Assembly: GCA_035710745.1 (NCBI GenBank)
Contig: DASTCX010000003.1
Span: 145,979 to 209,978 of the forward strand
Length of the DNA stretch: 64,000 bases
Direction: 5' to 3'
From: Candidatus Eremiobacteraceae bacterium
GTDB taxonomy: Bacteria; Vulcanimicrobiota; Vulcanimicrobiia; Eremiobacterales; Eremiobacteraceae
Made by a program: the position numbers and the translations under genes. Below, one piece after another: positions 44,506-53,026 of the stretch. Numbering within the stretch: position 1 is the first letter of the stretch; each line of letters starts with the position of its first letter. Under the pieces are notes generated by a model. It saw nothing but the letters and a program-made list of their open reading frames with translations, was not told where the DNA came from and did not search any database.

Positions 44506-44817
44506 ATGCCATCTCGCCGATCGTTCATCGCCGCAAGCGCAGTCGCTGCGGCAGCGGGCCTCGCAGGCATGGCGGACACTTCGACCGAGGTCGATGCCGC
44601 CGCACCTAAAGGCCCGTCGTCCCTCGCGCTCGCTCAGGCGCGCTGGCTGCGGCAGGCTATGCCGAAAGCGAAGCTGAGCGACGAGCTCGTCGAGAAGATC
44701 GCGGGCGACATCGACGGCTATGCGCCGGTAGCAGCCGAGTTTCGCAAAGCGACGCTGCGGAATTGGGATGAACCCGATTTCGTCTTCACCGCAGGTCCCG
44801 AGGCGAAGCGGCGATGA
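44506..44817 (+). CDS. Small Tat-exported protein preceding the amidase
   Basis: The product is 103 residues from ATG 44506 with AAAGGAGGT 9 nt upstream; the in-frame extension from 44341 overlaps the SDR gene and is rejected. The N-terminus MPSRRSFIAASAVAAAAGLAG is a twin-arginine signal (RRSFI). The ~75-residue mature part (LALAQARWLRQAMPKAKLSDELVEKIAGDIDGYAPVAAEF) is helical and similar in style to short subunits found with dehydrogenases or amidases. It overlaps the amidase start by 4 nt (ATGA). It may be an accessory subunit that partners the amidase (inference). Confidence 0.65.
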   Translation: MPSRRSFIAASAVAAAAGLAGMADTSTEVDAAAPKGPSSLALAQARWLRQAMPKAKLSDELVEKIAGDIDGYAPVAAEFRKATLRNWDEPDFVFTAGPEAKRR

Positions 44818-46271
44818 CGGACGTTGATCTCGCATTCTCCTCGATCGAGCAGCTCGGTGCGATGCTCCGGGCGAAGACCGTATCGTCCGTCGAACTGACG
44901 AAGATCTACCTCAAGCGCCTCCACACGATCGGCAAGTCGCTCAATGCCGTCGTCACGATCTTCGACGACCTCGCGCTCGTCGATGCCGCGAAGGCCGACG
45001 ATCTCTTGGCGCGCGTCGGCGATCGCGCAGGGCCGCTCGTCGGCATCCCGTTCGGCGTCAAAGATCTTCTCGCCGCGACGGGCGGACCGACGACGTGGGG
45101 CGCGGCACCGTACAAGGATCAGACGTTCGACTACGACGCAACCGTGGTGAAGCGTCTACGAGCAGCGGGCGCCGTGCTCGTCGCGAAGCTCGCGATGATC
45201 GAGCTCGCGGGCGGCATGGGCTACGATCAAGCAGACGCGTCGTTCACCGGGCCGTGCCGCAATCCGTGGAACAAGAACTATTGGACCGGCGGATCGTCGA
45301 GCGGCCCCGGCGCGGCGACCGCGTCGGGCTGCGTCGCGTTTTCGATCGGTTCGGAAACCGACGGCTCGATCACGAATCCGTCGAGTTACTGCGGCCTGTC
45401 GGGCATCCGGCCGACGTACGGCCGTGTGAGCCGCCACGGCGCGATGGCGCTGTGTTGGACGCTCGACAAGCTCGGCCCGATGTGCCGCACCGCGAGCGAC
45501 GCGCATGTCGTGCTCTCGATGATCGCAGGCTACGATCCCGACGATCCGACCGCGTCGAGCCTCAGCTACGACGGCTCGCCGCTTTTCGGATCGGCGCCGC
45601 TTGGACCCCAAGCCGTGCACTCGAGCATGGCCGCCGCGCAGCGGCCGATCACCGTCGGCATCATCCGTCATGCGACCGACAAAGTCCAACCGGAGGTGAG
45701 GAAGAACTTCGAGGCTGCGCTCGACACGCTTCGTATGGCCGGCGTCATCGGCGAGCCGGTCGAGATCGATCTTCCGAAATATCCATACGACGATTGCATT
45801 GGGGCGATCATCGCCGGCGAAGGCGGTGCGGCGTTCCGCGACATCATCCAGGACGGGCGAGTTCAGACGCTGTCCGACCCGGGCGGCCGGCGCGGCGGAT
45901 ACTCGAACTTCCTCGTGCCGGCTGTCGACTACGTCGACGCGATGCGCATGCGCGCGCCGATGAAATCGGCGTTCGCGAAGCTCTTCGAGCGGATCGACGT
46001 CATCGCAGCGCCGACCTTCGCGACGGTCGCGTTGCCGATCGACATCACGTTCGACAAGGCGTATCCGGGGACGAACGACACGCCGCTCATCAGCGCGTGC
46101 AATCTCATCGGCATCCCCGCCATCTCGGTGCCGTCTGGGTTCGGCATCCACGGATTGCCGACCGGGATCATGTTCGTGACGCCGGCGTTCGAAGAGCGGC
46201 GGCTCGCGTCGCTGGGGGCGGCGTATCAAGGTCGAACGCAGTGGCACACTCGGCGGCCGGCCCTCGCTTGA
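44814..46271 (+). CDS. Amidase-signature family hydrolase
   Basis: The product is 485 residues. The amidase signature is complete: Lys83 in PFGVKDLLA, the cis-Ser in TGGSSSGPGAATASG (around Ser161) and the nucleophile Ser185 in GSETDGSI. The start overlaps the Tat protein by 4 nt. No signal is visible on the amidase itself, so it is either cytoplasmic or exported together with its partner. Substrates of this family range from simple amides to Asp-tRNA; the lack of a GatB/GatC neighbour argues against GatA. A nicotinamidase or peptide-amidase-like role is open. Confidence 0.9.
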   Translation: MTDVDLAFSSIEQLGAMLRAKTVSSVELTKIYLKRLHTIGKSLNAVVTIFDDLALVDAAKADDLLARVGDRAGPLVGIPFGVKDLLAATGGPTTWGAAPYKDQTFDYDATVVKRLRAAGAVLVAKLAMIELAGGMGYDQADASFTGPCRNPWNKNYWTGGSSSGPGAATASGCVAFSIGSETDGSITNPSSYCGLSGIRPTYGRVSRHGAMALCWTLDKLGPMCRTASDAHVVLSMIAGYDPDDPTASSLSYDGSPLFGSAPLGPQAVHSSMAAAQRPITVGIIRHATDKVQPEVRKNFEAALDTLRMAGVIGEPVEIDLPKYPYDDCIGAIIAGEGGAAFRDIIQDGRVQTLSDPGGRRGGYSNFLVPAVDYVDAMRMRAPMKSAFAKLFERIDVIAAPTFATVALPIDITFDKAYPGTNDTPLISACNLIGIPAISVPSGFGIHGLPTGIMFVTPAFEERRLASLGAAYQGRTQWHTRRPALA

Positions 46272-46281
46272 CCTGACCGCG

Positions 46282-46297
46282 TGACGCGAACGCGTCA
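46282..46297 (+). terminator. Palindrome after the amidase gene
   Basis: TGACGCG-AA-CGCGTCA has perfect 7-bp arms, 10 nt after the amidase stop. There is no clear T-run; it could be a terminator or a DNA-binding site. Confidence 0.4.
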
Positions 46298-46335
46298 TCT
46301 CTATGAATATTCTATGGAAACGAAAGGAGATAGGA

Positions 46336-46380
46336 GTGGAGGGCGGCAGTGGTGCCGCCCTCGAACATCGCAACTTCTAG
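46336..46380 (+). CDS. Possible 14-residue leader peptide before the M48 protease
   Basis: AAAGGAG (46323-46329) is followed after 6 nt by GTG, encoding MEGGSGAALEHRNF then TAG at 46378-46380. An in-frame ATG at 46303 could extend it. The frame spans the hairpin GAGGGCGGCA-GTGG-TGCCGCCCTC (46339-46362, 10-bp arms). The protease ATG follows 36 nt later with only a weak ribosome site. A strong ribosome site and strong hairpin upstream suggest a translated leader or attenuator; a conserved peptide function is unproven. Confidence 0.35.
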   Translation: MEGGSGAALEHRNF

Positions 46381-46416
46381 GGCGGCCTACGACACGACAA
46401 AGAAAGAACACGATCA

Positions 46417-48348
46417 ATGCGCCGCTGCATCAGCGCTGTCCTCATCATCTGTCTATTGTCCGCGTCGCTGCCTGCGCCGGCCTCGGCCATGAGCACGCAG
46501 GCGGAGATCCAATGGGGCAAGCAGCTCAACGACCAAGTCGATAGCCAGAGCGTCCTCGTCACCGACCCGTTCCTGACGAGCTGGGTGAACTCCATCGGTA
46601 CGAAGCTCGCGGCGCACCGTGCGCGTACCGAGATCAACTACCATTTCGAGATCATCGATTCGAACGAGATCAACTCGTTCGCCCTGCCCGGCGGCTTCAT
46701 CCACGTCGACATGGGGCTGCTCAACTTCGCCTCATCGGACGATCAGGTGGCCGGCGTCATGGGCCACGAGATGGGCCACGTCGAACGCGGTCACGTCACG
46801 TCGCTGCAGAACAAGGGCAATCTGCTCAGCATCCTCATCGGCGTGCTCTCGATCCTGAGCCCGATCGGCTATCTGCTCGGCGGCACTGCCGGCAATCTCG
46901 CCTACCTGAAGTTCTCACGGCTCGACGAGCTCCAGGCCGATCAGTACGGCCTACTCCTCATGTCCGAGGCCGGGTACGATCCGCGCTCGGACGTCGACAC
47001 ATTCGTCCAGCTCGCAAAGGTCGAAGGCGACACGGGCGACACCGACAAGTACTTCATCGATCACCCGGCTCCGCAGGACCGCGTCGCGCACTTGCTCGGC
47101 TATCCCGAGCTTTCGCAGGCGACGGCGTCGACGATAACCGCTGCAGCGATCCACGATACCGCAGAAGGGCGCTACACGTATGCGGCCGCCCGCTTCGATG
47201 AGGCGATCTCGAAGGATCCGAACGATACGCTCGCCCGCTCGGAGCAATCGTCGCTTCGCGTCGCGACATCCGAACTGCCGCCGAACGACGGCGGTGCGCC
47301 GCGCGGCATGTCCGCGGCGGCGTTCGAAACGGACGCCTCAGCGCCGGCTTCAGCTGCCTCGCAGCTCGTAGCGGCCGACAATGTCGCGAAGGACGATTTG
47401 TCGGCGGCCGAAGCGAGCGCGAAATCCGGCGGTCAGAAGGTCGAAACGTTCGTCAATCAGCTCGAACAGCTTTCAAACGCCGCCCCGAATCTCGGCGAGC
47501 CGAAGAAGAAGGGCAACAACCTCTCGATCGCCGTCGACGGCCTCAACAAGTTGACGCGCGACATCAACGGCACGATCGATCTCACGTCCGACGTCATGGG
47601 GACCGGACCCGGCCTCATCGACGACGTCCGCGGCTCGATGAAGGCGATGATGGATCCGTTCCGCGACGGTCCGCTGACGCCGAAGTACCAAGCGCTCCTG
47701 CCGTGGTACCCGTCGATGACAAACGGCTTGCGCCAATCGGCCGACGATATCGTCGACTCGATCAATCGGGCGGAGGCTGCGATACCGGGTGTTGAAGATC
47801 TCGACGCGCAAGGCGTTAGCCACCCGATCGCCGTCGCGAGCGACTTCTTCGCAGCGCTCAACCGGCTCGATACGACCGGCGGCGATATCTCGGCGAAGGA
47901 CATGCCGGCCGTCCAGTTGGCGATGAACGCCGCGCTCGCCGAGTGGGATCACCGCGCAGTGCTCGCCGCGCAGGCATCGAACGAGATGTATGCCGCGCAG
48001 AGCCGCAGCCTGTCGACGCAGGTGACGCTCAACGATCTCGAGTCCTCACCCGATCGCTACGCCGCGTACCAACGCGCGCTCTCGTTCAGATTCCCCGGCG
48101 TGCAGATCCCCGACTATCAGGCCGCGCTCGCGTCGGGCGTGACGCCGGGCGAGCTCGGAGCCGCCGCGTGGTACGCGTTCGAGACGAAGCGACCGGTCTC
48201 GAAGATCCTCGCAGTCGAGCGGAACACCGGTGAAACCGTCGTCGATATGGCGCGACACGACGGGTTGTTCGCAGAATCGCTCGAGGTCGCCGAAGGTCTG
48301 CTGCTCGAGGACTACATCGAAAAGCCGTCGGACCTGAAGTCATCGTAG
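46417..48348 (+). CDS. M48-family metalloprotease with long C-terminal region
   Basis: The product is 643 residues. A signal peptide (~1-24) is followed by the M48 catalytic domain. The zinc motif HEMGH (117-121) is in VAGVMGHEMGHVERGH, and the third ligand Glu171 is in RLDELQADQYG. Two hydrophobic segments (~136-160) may be membrane-associated. Residues ~200-250 hold a TPR-like stretch (AAIHDTAEGRYTYAAARFDEAISKDPNDTLAR). The remaining ~390 residues are helical and acidic and are not part of the standard BepA/LoiP-like length of 250-490. It acts in the envelope, probably in outer-membrane protein quality control. It may be controlled by the leader at 46336. Confidence 0.85.
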   Translation: MRRCISAVLIICLLSASLPAPASAMSTQAEIQWGKQLNDQVDSQSVLVTDPFLTSWVNSIGTKLAAHRARTEINYHFEIIDSNEINSFALPGGFIHVDMGLLNFASSDDQVAGVMGHEMGHVERGHVTSLQNKGNLLSILIGVLSILSPIGYLLGGTAGNLAYLKFSRLDELQADQYGLLLMSEAGYDPRSDVDTFVQLAKVEGDTGDTDKYFIDHPAPQDRVAHLLGYPELSQATASTITAAAIHDTAEGRYTYAAARFDEAISKDPNDTLARSEQSSLRVATSELPPNDGGAPRGMSAAAFETDASAPASAASQLVAADNVAKDDLSAAEASAKSGGQKVETFVNQLEQLSNAAPNLGEPKKKGNNLSIAVDGLNKLTRDINGTIDLTSDVMGTGPGLIDDVRGSMKAMMDPFRDGPLTPKYQALLPWYPSMTNGLRQSADDIVDSINRAEAAIPGVEDLDAQGVSHPIAVASDFFAALNRLDTTGGDISAKDMPAVQLAMNAALAEWDHRAVLAAQASNEMYAAQSRSLSTQVTLNDLESSPDRYAAYQRALSFRFPGVQIPDYQAALASGVTPGELGAAAWYAFETKRPVSKILAVERNTGETVVDMARHDGLFAESLEVAEGLLLEDYIEKPSDLKSS

Positions 48349-48373
48349 TGCGCTCGACGGCCGAGGTCAGGGA

Positions 48374-48397
48374 GCGGTCGAGATTTATCTCGACCGC
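48374..48397. repeat. Hairpin repeat after the M48 gene
   Basis: GCGGTCGAGAT-TT-ATCTCGACCGC is followed by CGCGGTC, so the unit is in the opposite orientation to those with a plus-strand T-run. It lies between the tandem genes ending at 48348 and starting at 48422. Confidence 0.85.
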
Positions 48398-48421
48398 CGC
48401 GGTCGTTCCCTCAGTCCCGGT

Positions 48422-49171
48422 ATGGTTCGCATGAGAACGACGCTGATCGGTTGTCTCGTCTTCGCCGCATCGACGGTGCTGTTCGGCGTCATCTCGCTCA
48501 TGTGGCACGACGCCGATACGTGGCAAACCCCGTTCAAGATATTGAGCATGCCATTCGGCACGGCGATCGGCGACTGCCTCATGGTGTTGCTCGTCGCGGG
48601 TGGGATCGGCGTTTTGTTCCCGCGCACCGATCGCGTGGCCTCGATCGTCTTGGTCGGCGTCTATTCGCTCTTCACGCTGGCCGCCGTTCCAGGGATCACC
48701 GCCGCTCCAGCCACGTACGGGTCGTACGTGGGTTTTTTCGAAGAGTTCGCGATGGTGTGCGGTGCGATCGCGTTGTACGCGGCGACCGAGGCGGACGCGG
48801 CGCAATCCGCGGCGCTCGGCCGCGTCGCTCGACTCGGGCTCGGGCTCTGCGCGGTCTCCTTCACGCTCGCGCAGATTTTCTATCTGCATTTCACGGCGAC
48901 GTTGGTCCCGACGTGGATCCCGCCGAATCAGACGTTCTGGGCCGTGCTCACGACGATCGCGTTCGCGCTCGCGGCGGTGGCCATCCTCATCAATCGTCAG
49001 GCCCGCCTCGCGACGCGCCTGATGACGCTCATGCTCGCGCTGTTCGGTTTATTGATCTGGGTACCGGCGGTGGTCACGCACCCCGAAGCCCACGGGAATT
49101 GGTCCGAATTCGCGCTCAATTTCCAGATCACAGGCGCCGTCTGGATCGTGGCCTACCTGAAGTCGTTCTGA
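48422..49171 (+). CDS. Multi-pass membrane hypothetical protein
   Basis: The product is 249 residues with seven or eight hydrophobic segments (~5-24, ~48-68, ~72-92, ~108-128, ~141-162, ~176-195, ~205-225, ~232-249). Topology and short loops (FEEFAMVCGAIALYAATEAD, QIFYLHFTATLVPTWIPPNQTFW, WSEFALNFQITGAVWIVAYLKSF) recall DoxX-like or DUF4386-type membrane families. No conserved catalytic motif can be named. It starts after a hairpin repeat and converges with the MFS gene. Confidence 0.65.
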   Translation: MVRMRTTLIGCLVFAASTVLFGVISLMWHDADTWQTPFKILSMPFGTAIGDCLMVLLVAGGIGVLFPRTDRVASIVLVGVYSLFTLAAVPGITAAPATYGSYVGFFEEFAMVCGAIALYAATEADAAQSAALGRVARLGLGLCAVSFTLAQIFYLHFTATLVPTWIPPNQTFWAVLTTIAFALAAVAILINRQARLATRLMTLMLALFGLLIWVPAVVTHPEAHGNWSEFALNFQITGAVWIVAYLKSF

Positions 49172-49181
49172 TCCCGGTTCG

Positions 49182-50378
49182 TCAGTCGGCGGCGGCCGGT
49201 GACTCGAGGACCGTGGCCGGGACGACGGCCGGATCCTTGCGAGTCGCGATCAGACCCATCGTCAACGCGATGAGCGCGAAGAGCGCGGACGGCGACGACA
49301 CGAACGGCGGCCCGTACGAACCGAGCAGACCGGTAGCGATGGGCGGCATCACGACGCCGGACAAGTTGTCGAGCGACGATCCCGTACCGAGGATGACGCC
49401 TCGTTGGTTCTCGGGCGTCCGATTGGCGATGAGCGAGCTCAAACAAGGACGCGTCAGCGCCATGCCCGCGGAGAAGGGCACCATCATCAGCATCGCGGTC
49501 CATATCGAATGGACCAGCGGCACCGCGCAAAAACCGAGGATCGTAATGGCGATGCCGAGGTTGGAGCAGCGCCGGTCGCCGAGCGCTTCACTGACAGGCC
49601 CGACGACAAAGGCCTGCATGATGACGTTCGACACCGAGAAGCCGGCGAAGAAATAGTAAAGCGAGGTCGGATCGAAACCGAGCACGGCCTGGAGGAACAG
49701 CGCGAACACGCCGAACATCGCGTAGATCGACAGCGAATACATCCACTGCTGCCACAACAGCGGAGCGATTTCGCCGTGTCCGAGCGACTGGAGTATGTCG
49801 CCAAGCGTCGCGACCTTTGTCCCCTCGGAACGCGACTCGGGCAACATGAAGATAGTGAGTATCAGCGTGACCAACTGGAGCGCGGCCGCGAAGAGGAACG
49901 GCGCCGGGAAGCCGTAGCGGGCGTACAGCGGCGCGCCGATCAGCGGGCCGAAGATCATCCCCATACCGAACGCGGCCCAGACCAGCCCAAAGGCGCGCGA
50001 GCGGAGCGCAGGCTCGACCTTATCTGCGACGTACGCCTGCGTGACGCTGATGTTGCCGCCCGACGCGCCTTCGACGATGCGCGCCACGAAGACCATGGGG
50101 AGCGACTGCGCCAACGCCATCATGACCCAGCCGATCGTCGCGCCTACCTGCGACACCATCAAGACCGCTTTGCGGCCGATGAGGTCGCTGATCCGTCCCC
50201 ACACGAAGCCGCCCAAGAACTGAAAGGCGGAGTAGGCCGAGAACAGGAGCCCCGCCTGGAGGTCCGTCGCCCCGAAATGTTTGCCGAAGATCGGCACGAT
50301 CGGTATCAGTATGCTGAAACCGAAGATGTCGATGAACGTGATGCCGAGGATCGGCAGCAGGCGCAAGACGAGATTCAC
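49182..50378 (-). CDS. MFS transporter (drug/proton antiporter-like)
   Basis: The product is 398 residues from GTG 50378, with about 12 helices. The MFS motif between helices 2 and 3 is GRISDLIGRKAVLMVSQVG. FVARIVEGASGGNISVTQAYVADKVEP lies in helices 4-5, matching TetA/DHA1-type exporters with the antiporter motif C region (FGLVWAAFGMGMIFGPLIGAPL). The C-terminal tail is short and acidic. It is predicted to export a small hydrophobic or polar compound in exchange for protons; the substrate is unknown. It is a single gene, convergent with the membrane gene at 48422. Confidence 0.88.
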   Translation of the reverse strand: MNLVLRLLPILGITFIDIFGFSILIPIVPIFGKHFGATDLQAGLLFSAYSAFQFLGGFVWGRISDLIGRKAVLMVSQVGATIGWVMMALAQSLPMVFVARIVEGASGGNISVTQAYVADKVEPALRSRAFGLVWAAFGMGMIFGPLIGAPLYARYGFPAPFLFAAALQLVTLILTIFMLPESRSEGTKVATLGDILQSLGHGEIAPLLWQQWMYSLSIYAMFGVFALFLQAVLGFDPTSLYYFFAGFSVSNVIMQAFVVGPVSEALGDRRCSNLGIAITILGFCAVPLVHSIWTAMLMMVPFSAGMALTRPCLSSLIANRTPENQRGVILGTGSSLDNLSGVVMPPIATGLLGSYGPPFVSSPSALFALIALTMGLIATRKDPAVVPATVLESPAAAD

Positions 50379-50524
50379 GCGCGGTTCTTTCGCTTCGGCG
50401 ATGAGCGGCGACCTCCACGAAGACTGAGGGCGCGACGGGCACCTGCCCTAAGGAGCAGGAAAATCCGGACGTGCATCCCGCTCGCTAGAGGAGACGAGGA
50501 AGCGCCGTCCGCATCCGCGCCCCG

Positions 50525-51088
50525 ATGGGCGAAAACGATCACGGTCGTCCGGAGCGGCGCTCGCACAAACGCGATCACCTCGGCGGACCCGATGTGTCTT
50601 GGACCTTCGAGGCGCTCTATAACTCGCCGTCGGAGTGGAACGTCACCGCCCGCTGGATGGACTATTCGCCCGACACGAGTCCGCCGTACGACATCCTCGA
50701 CGCGATGCTCATCGCGGACGAGGTGCGTTGGCGCGCCGCCGAGCTCATCGCCCTATTGCATCTGAAGTTGAGGACGCCTGAGCAGGTGCGCCGCGCGCTA
50801 ACGCTTGCGGATTGCATGCGCTGGATCTCAAAGGCGCTCGACCCGCCGCGCTACGGGAAGCGTCCGAACGGCACGCCCGAGATACCGACCGAGACGAAGA
50901 CGCAGTGCCTGCGCGTCGCCGACATGAGCGACCGGGTCAATACGGCGCTGCGCCGCGCGACGAACACGGCGTGCGAGCTCGACGATGCCGTCGCGCACGC
51001 GCACATCAGCGCCTTGAGCGAGATCGGCGAGATCGCCCGAACGCTTTATATGCGGTGGTATCACGAAGCCGGATACGGTCGTTCCTGA
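50525..51088 (+). CDS. Hypothetical protein
   Basis: The product is up to 187 residues (ATG 50525; later starts are possible because the first ~20 residues are polar and basic). The soluble body is helical: PPYDILDAMLIADEVRWRAAELIALLHLKLRTPEQVRRALTLADCMRWISKALD and CLRVADMSDRVNTALRRATNTACELDDAVAHAHISALSEIGEIARTLYMRWY. It has no signal or membrane segment. No family is recognised. It is preceded by a 146-nt gap shared with the divergent MFS gene. Confidence 0.5.
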   Translation: MGENDHGRPERRSHKRDHLGGPDVSWTFEALYNSPSEWNVTARWMDYSPDTSPPYDILDAMLIADEVRWRAAELIALLHLKLRTPEQVRRALTLADCMRWISKALDPPRYGKRPNGTPEIPTETKTQCLRVADMSDRVNTALRRATNTACELDDAVAHAHISALSEIGEIARTLYMRWYHEAGYGRS

Positions 51089-51249
51089 GCGCGCCGATCG
51101 GCGCCGCTTCGATACATTCATATAGCCTGTGACGGAGCGCACTGCGCGCCGACGGCGACCAATTCCAACCTCGCGTCGCAATGAGCTGTAACGAACGGGT
51201 CTTCGCGCATATCCTATCGACAAGAACGCTCGATTTGGAGAAGACGAAG

Positions 51250-51483
51250 ATGAGCCACATCGCCTACGCAGCCGCCGCCTCGATCGCTTTCGTAGCGACG
51301 TATAGCCTGAGCCCGCTCGTCGCGGTCGGCATCGCGGCCGTCGGCGCCGCCGTCATCACGGGCATGATCGCCGTCGCTCTCCGTCAAGCTGAATTGCGCG
51401 AGATCGAGCATGTCATGAACATCATCGATGCGTGCTCGGTAGCGGATCACCAAGGCGTCGAGCCGCTGCGCCTCGTCTCGTAG
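51250..51483 (+). CDS. Small membrane hypothetical protein
   Basis: The product is 77 residues from ATG 51250 with GGAGAAGACGAAG upstream; the in-frame start at 51181 precedes that Shine-Dalgarno. Two hydrophobic helices (IAYAAAASIAFVATYSLS and LVAVGIAAVGAAVITGMIAVAL) are followed by a short cytoplasmic tail. No family is recognised. The ribosome site and consistent codon use support a real gene; it ends 18 nt before GH125. Confidence 0.5.
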   Translation: MSHIAYAAAASIAFVATYSLSPLVAVGIAAVGAAVITGMIAVALRQAELREIEHVMNIIDACSVADHQGVEPLRLVS

Positions 51484-51501
51484 TCCTTCGGAGGAGCATC
51501 C

Positions 51502-53019
51502 GTGCTCCGGACAGGTCATCTCGGCGCGGACCGCTCACTTGGCGGTCCGCTCGATTTTCTCGGCCAAGCGCCGGGAATGCTCGCCGCCTGCGCGAATCGC
51601 GCGGTAGTGACCGCAACGCGACCACCCGCGCTCGCCGCCATCTCGATCTTATCGATCCTCATCCTTTCGGTGACCGGCCTCGCACCCGAGATGTCCGCGC
51701 AGCAGCCGCGGACGATCAACGTAACGTTGAGCGGAGCGACGCCGAGCGTCCTCCGCGTCGACGCCGACACGTTGTTCCACACCGTCGCCTCCGACTTTTT
51801 CCTCCAAGACGACGGCGAGATGTACGTCCAGACGGGCGATATTCCGGCGATGTGGCTGCGCGACTCGTCAGCGCAGACGTATCCGTACGTGCGCTTCGCC
51901 AACGAGATCCCGGCGTTCAGGCCGATCATCCGAGCCGTCATCGAGCGCAACGCGCGCAACGTCCTCACGGATCCGCACGCGAACGCGTTCACCGCCGGGT
52001 TCAAGGTGTGGGAAGGGAAGTGGGAGCCCGACTCGCTCGGCTATCCCGTGACGCTCGCCTACGCTTACTGGACGAAGACCCATGACCGGGCGATCTTCAC
52101 GCCACACGAGCGCTGGGCGCTCGAGCACACGCTTGCGACGTACGAGTGCGAGATCCATCACGAAGCGTGCTCGGATTACCGCTCCCGCTATCTGCCGAAC
52201 CACGGCGCGGGCGCTGCTTACGCGGAGACCGGGATGGTCTGGGGCGCGTTCCGCCCATCTGACGATCGCGTCAAATATCCGTTCAACATCCCGCAGAACA
52301 TGTTCGTTTCGGTCGCCCTCGAGGAGATAGGCGAGCTCGCGATCGCCGGCTTCGGCGATCCGCACATGGCGACGATCGCGATGGATCTTTCGAACAGCGT
52401 TCGCGCGGGCATCGAGCGCTACGGCGTCATCTACGACTTCAATCACGGCTGGATGTACGCGTACGAGGTCGACGGCCTTGGCGGCTTCGAGCTGATGGAC
52501 GATGCGAATCTGCCGAATCTCGTCTCGGCCCCGCTTTGGGAATACGTCTCGCCGTTCGACCCCGTATACGAGAACACGCGCGCCTTCGCGCTTTCGAGCA
52601 GCAACCCGTACTACTACACCGGACGCTTCGCGACCGGCCTTGGCAGCCCGCACACGCCGACCGGTTGGGTTTGGCCGCTCGGGCTGATCGGCCAGGCGTT
52701 GACGTCTCGAAGCCGGCCCGAGGTGACCGCGCTCATCAAGATGATCGAGTCCACCCGAAGCACCGACGGGTTGATCCACGAGAGCTTCGACCCCGACGAC
52801 CCCGCGCGATTCACGCGCTCGGAGTTCGGCTGGGGCAACGCTTCGTACGCCGAGCTCCTATTCAGAAGCGTCGGTGGCGTTCCGCCGCAGCCGTCGCACG
52901 TCGATCTCTTCCCCCACGTCCTCCCGCACTTCGTGCCGCCGATCGTCGTCGACTCGTTCACCGATCAACTCTCCGTACAAGGAACGCTTATCGAAGCGCT
53001 CCGACAAAGCGTCCTCTAA
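51502..53019 (+). CDS. Glycoside hydrolase family 125 (alpha-mannosidase-type)
   Basis: The product is 505 residues from GTG 51502, seven nucleotides after GGAGGA. A hydrophobic segment (ALAAISILSILILSVTGLAP) indicates export or a membrane anchor. The (alpha/alpha)6 catalytic domain shows GH125 motifs: VQTGDIPAMWLRDSSAQTYPY near ~110-130, ANAFTAGFKVWEGKWEPDSLGYPVTLAY, GMVWGAFRPSDD, ELMDDANLPNLVSAPL, YYTGRFATGLGSPHTPTGWVWPLG, and SEFGWGNASYAELLF. Known members are metal-independent exo-alpha-1,6-mannosidases that invert the anomeric centre. No other carbohydrate genes adjoin it, so its natural substrate is unclear. It is followed by the hairpin array. Confidence 0.9.
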   Translation: MLRTGHLGADRSLGGPLDFLGQAPGMLAACANRAVVTATRPPALAAISILSILILSVTGLAPEMSAQQPRTINVTLSGATPSVLRVDADTLFHTVASDFFLQDDGEMYVQTGDIPAMWLRDSSAQTYPYVRFANEIPAFRPIIRAVIERNARNVLTDPHANAFTAGFKVWEGKWEPDSLGYPVTLAYAYWTKTHDRAIFTPHERWALEHTLATYECEIHHEACSDYRSRYLPNHGAGAAYAETGMVWGAFRPSDDRVKYPFNIPQNMFVSVALEEIGELAIAGFGDPHMATIAMDLSNSVRAGIERYGVIYDFNHGWMYAYEVDGLGGFELMDDANLPNLVSAPLWEYVSPFDPVYENTRAFALSSSNPYYYTGRFATGLGSPHTPTGWVWPLGLIGQALTSRSRPEVTALIKMIESTRSTDGLIHESFDPDDPARFTRSEFGWGNASYAELLFRSVGGVPPQPSHVDLFPHVLPHFVPPIVVDSFTDQLSVQGTLIEALRQSVL

Positions 53020-53026
53020 AAAGGGA

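Noticed and set aside
45095..46276. 393-residue plus-strand open frame within the amidase gene
   Set aside because: It is a shifted frame over the amidase signature region; its translation is Arg/Asp-rich without motifs.
49404..50765. 453-residue plus-strand open frame over the MFS gene
   Set aside because: It is antisense to a complete 12-helix transporter and consists of charged low-complexity residues.
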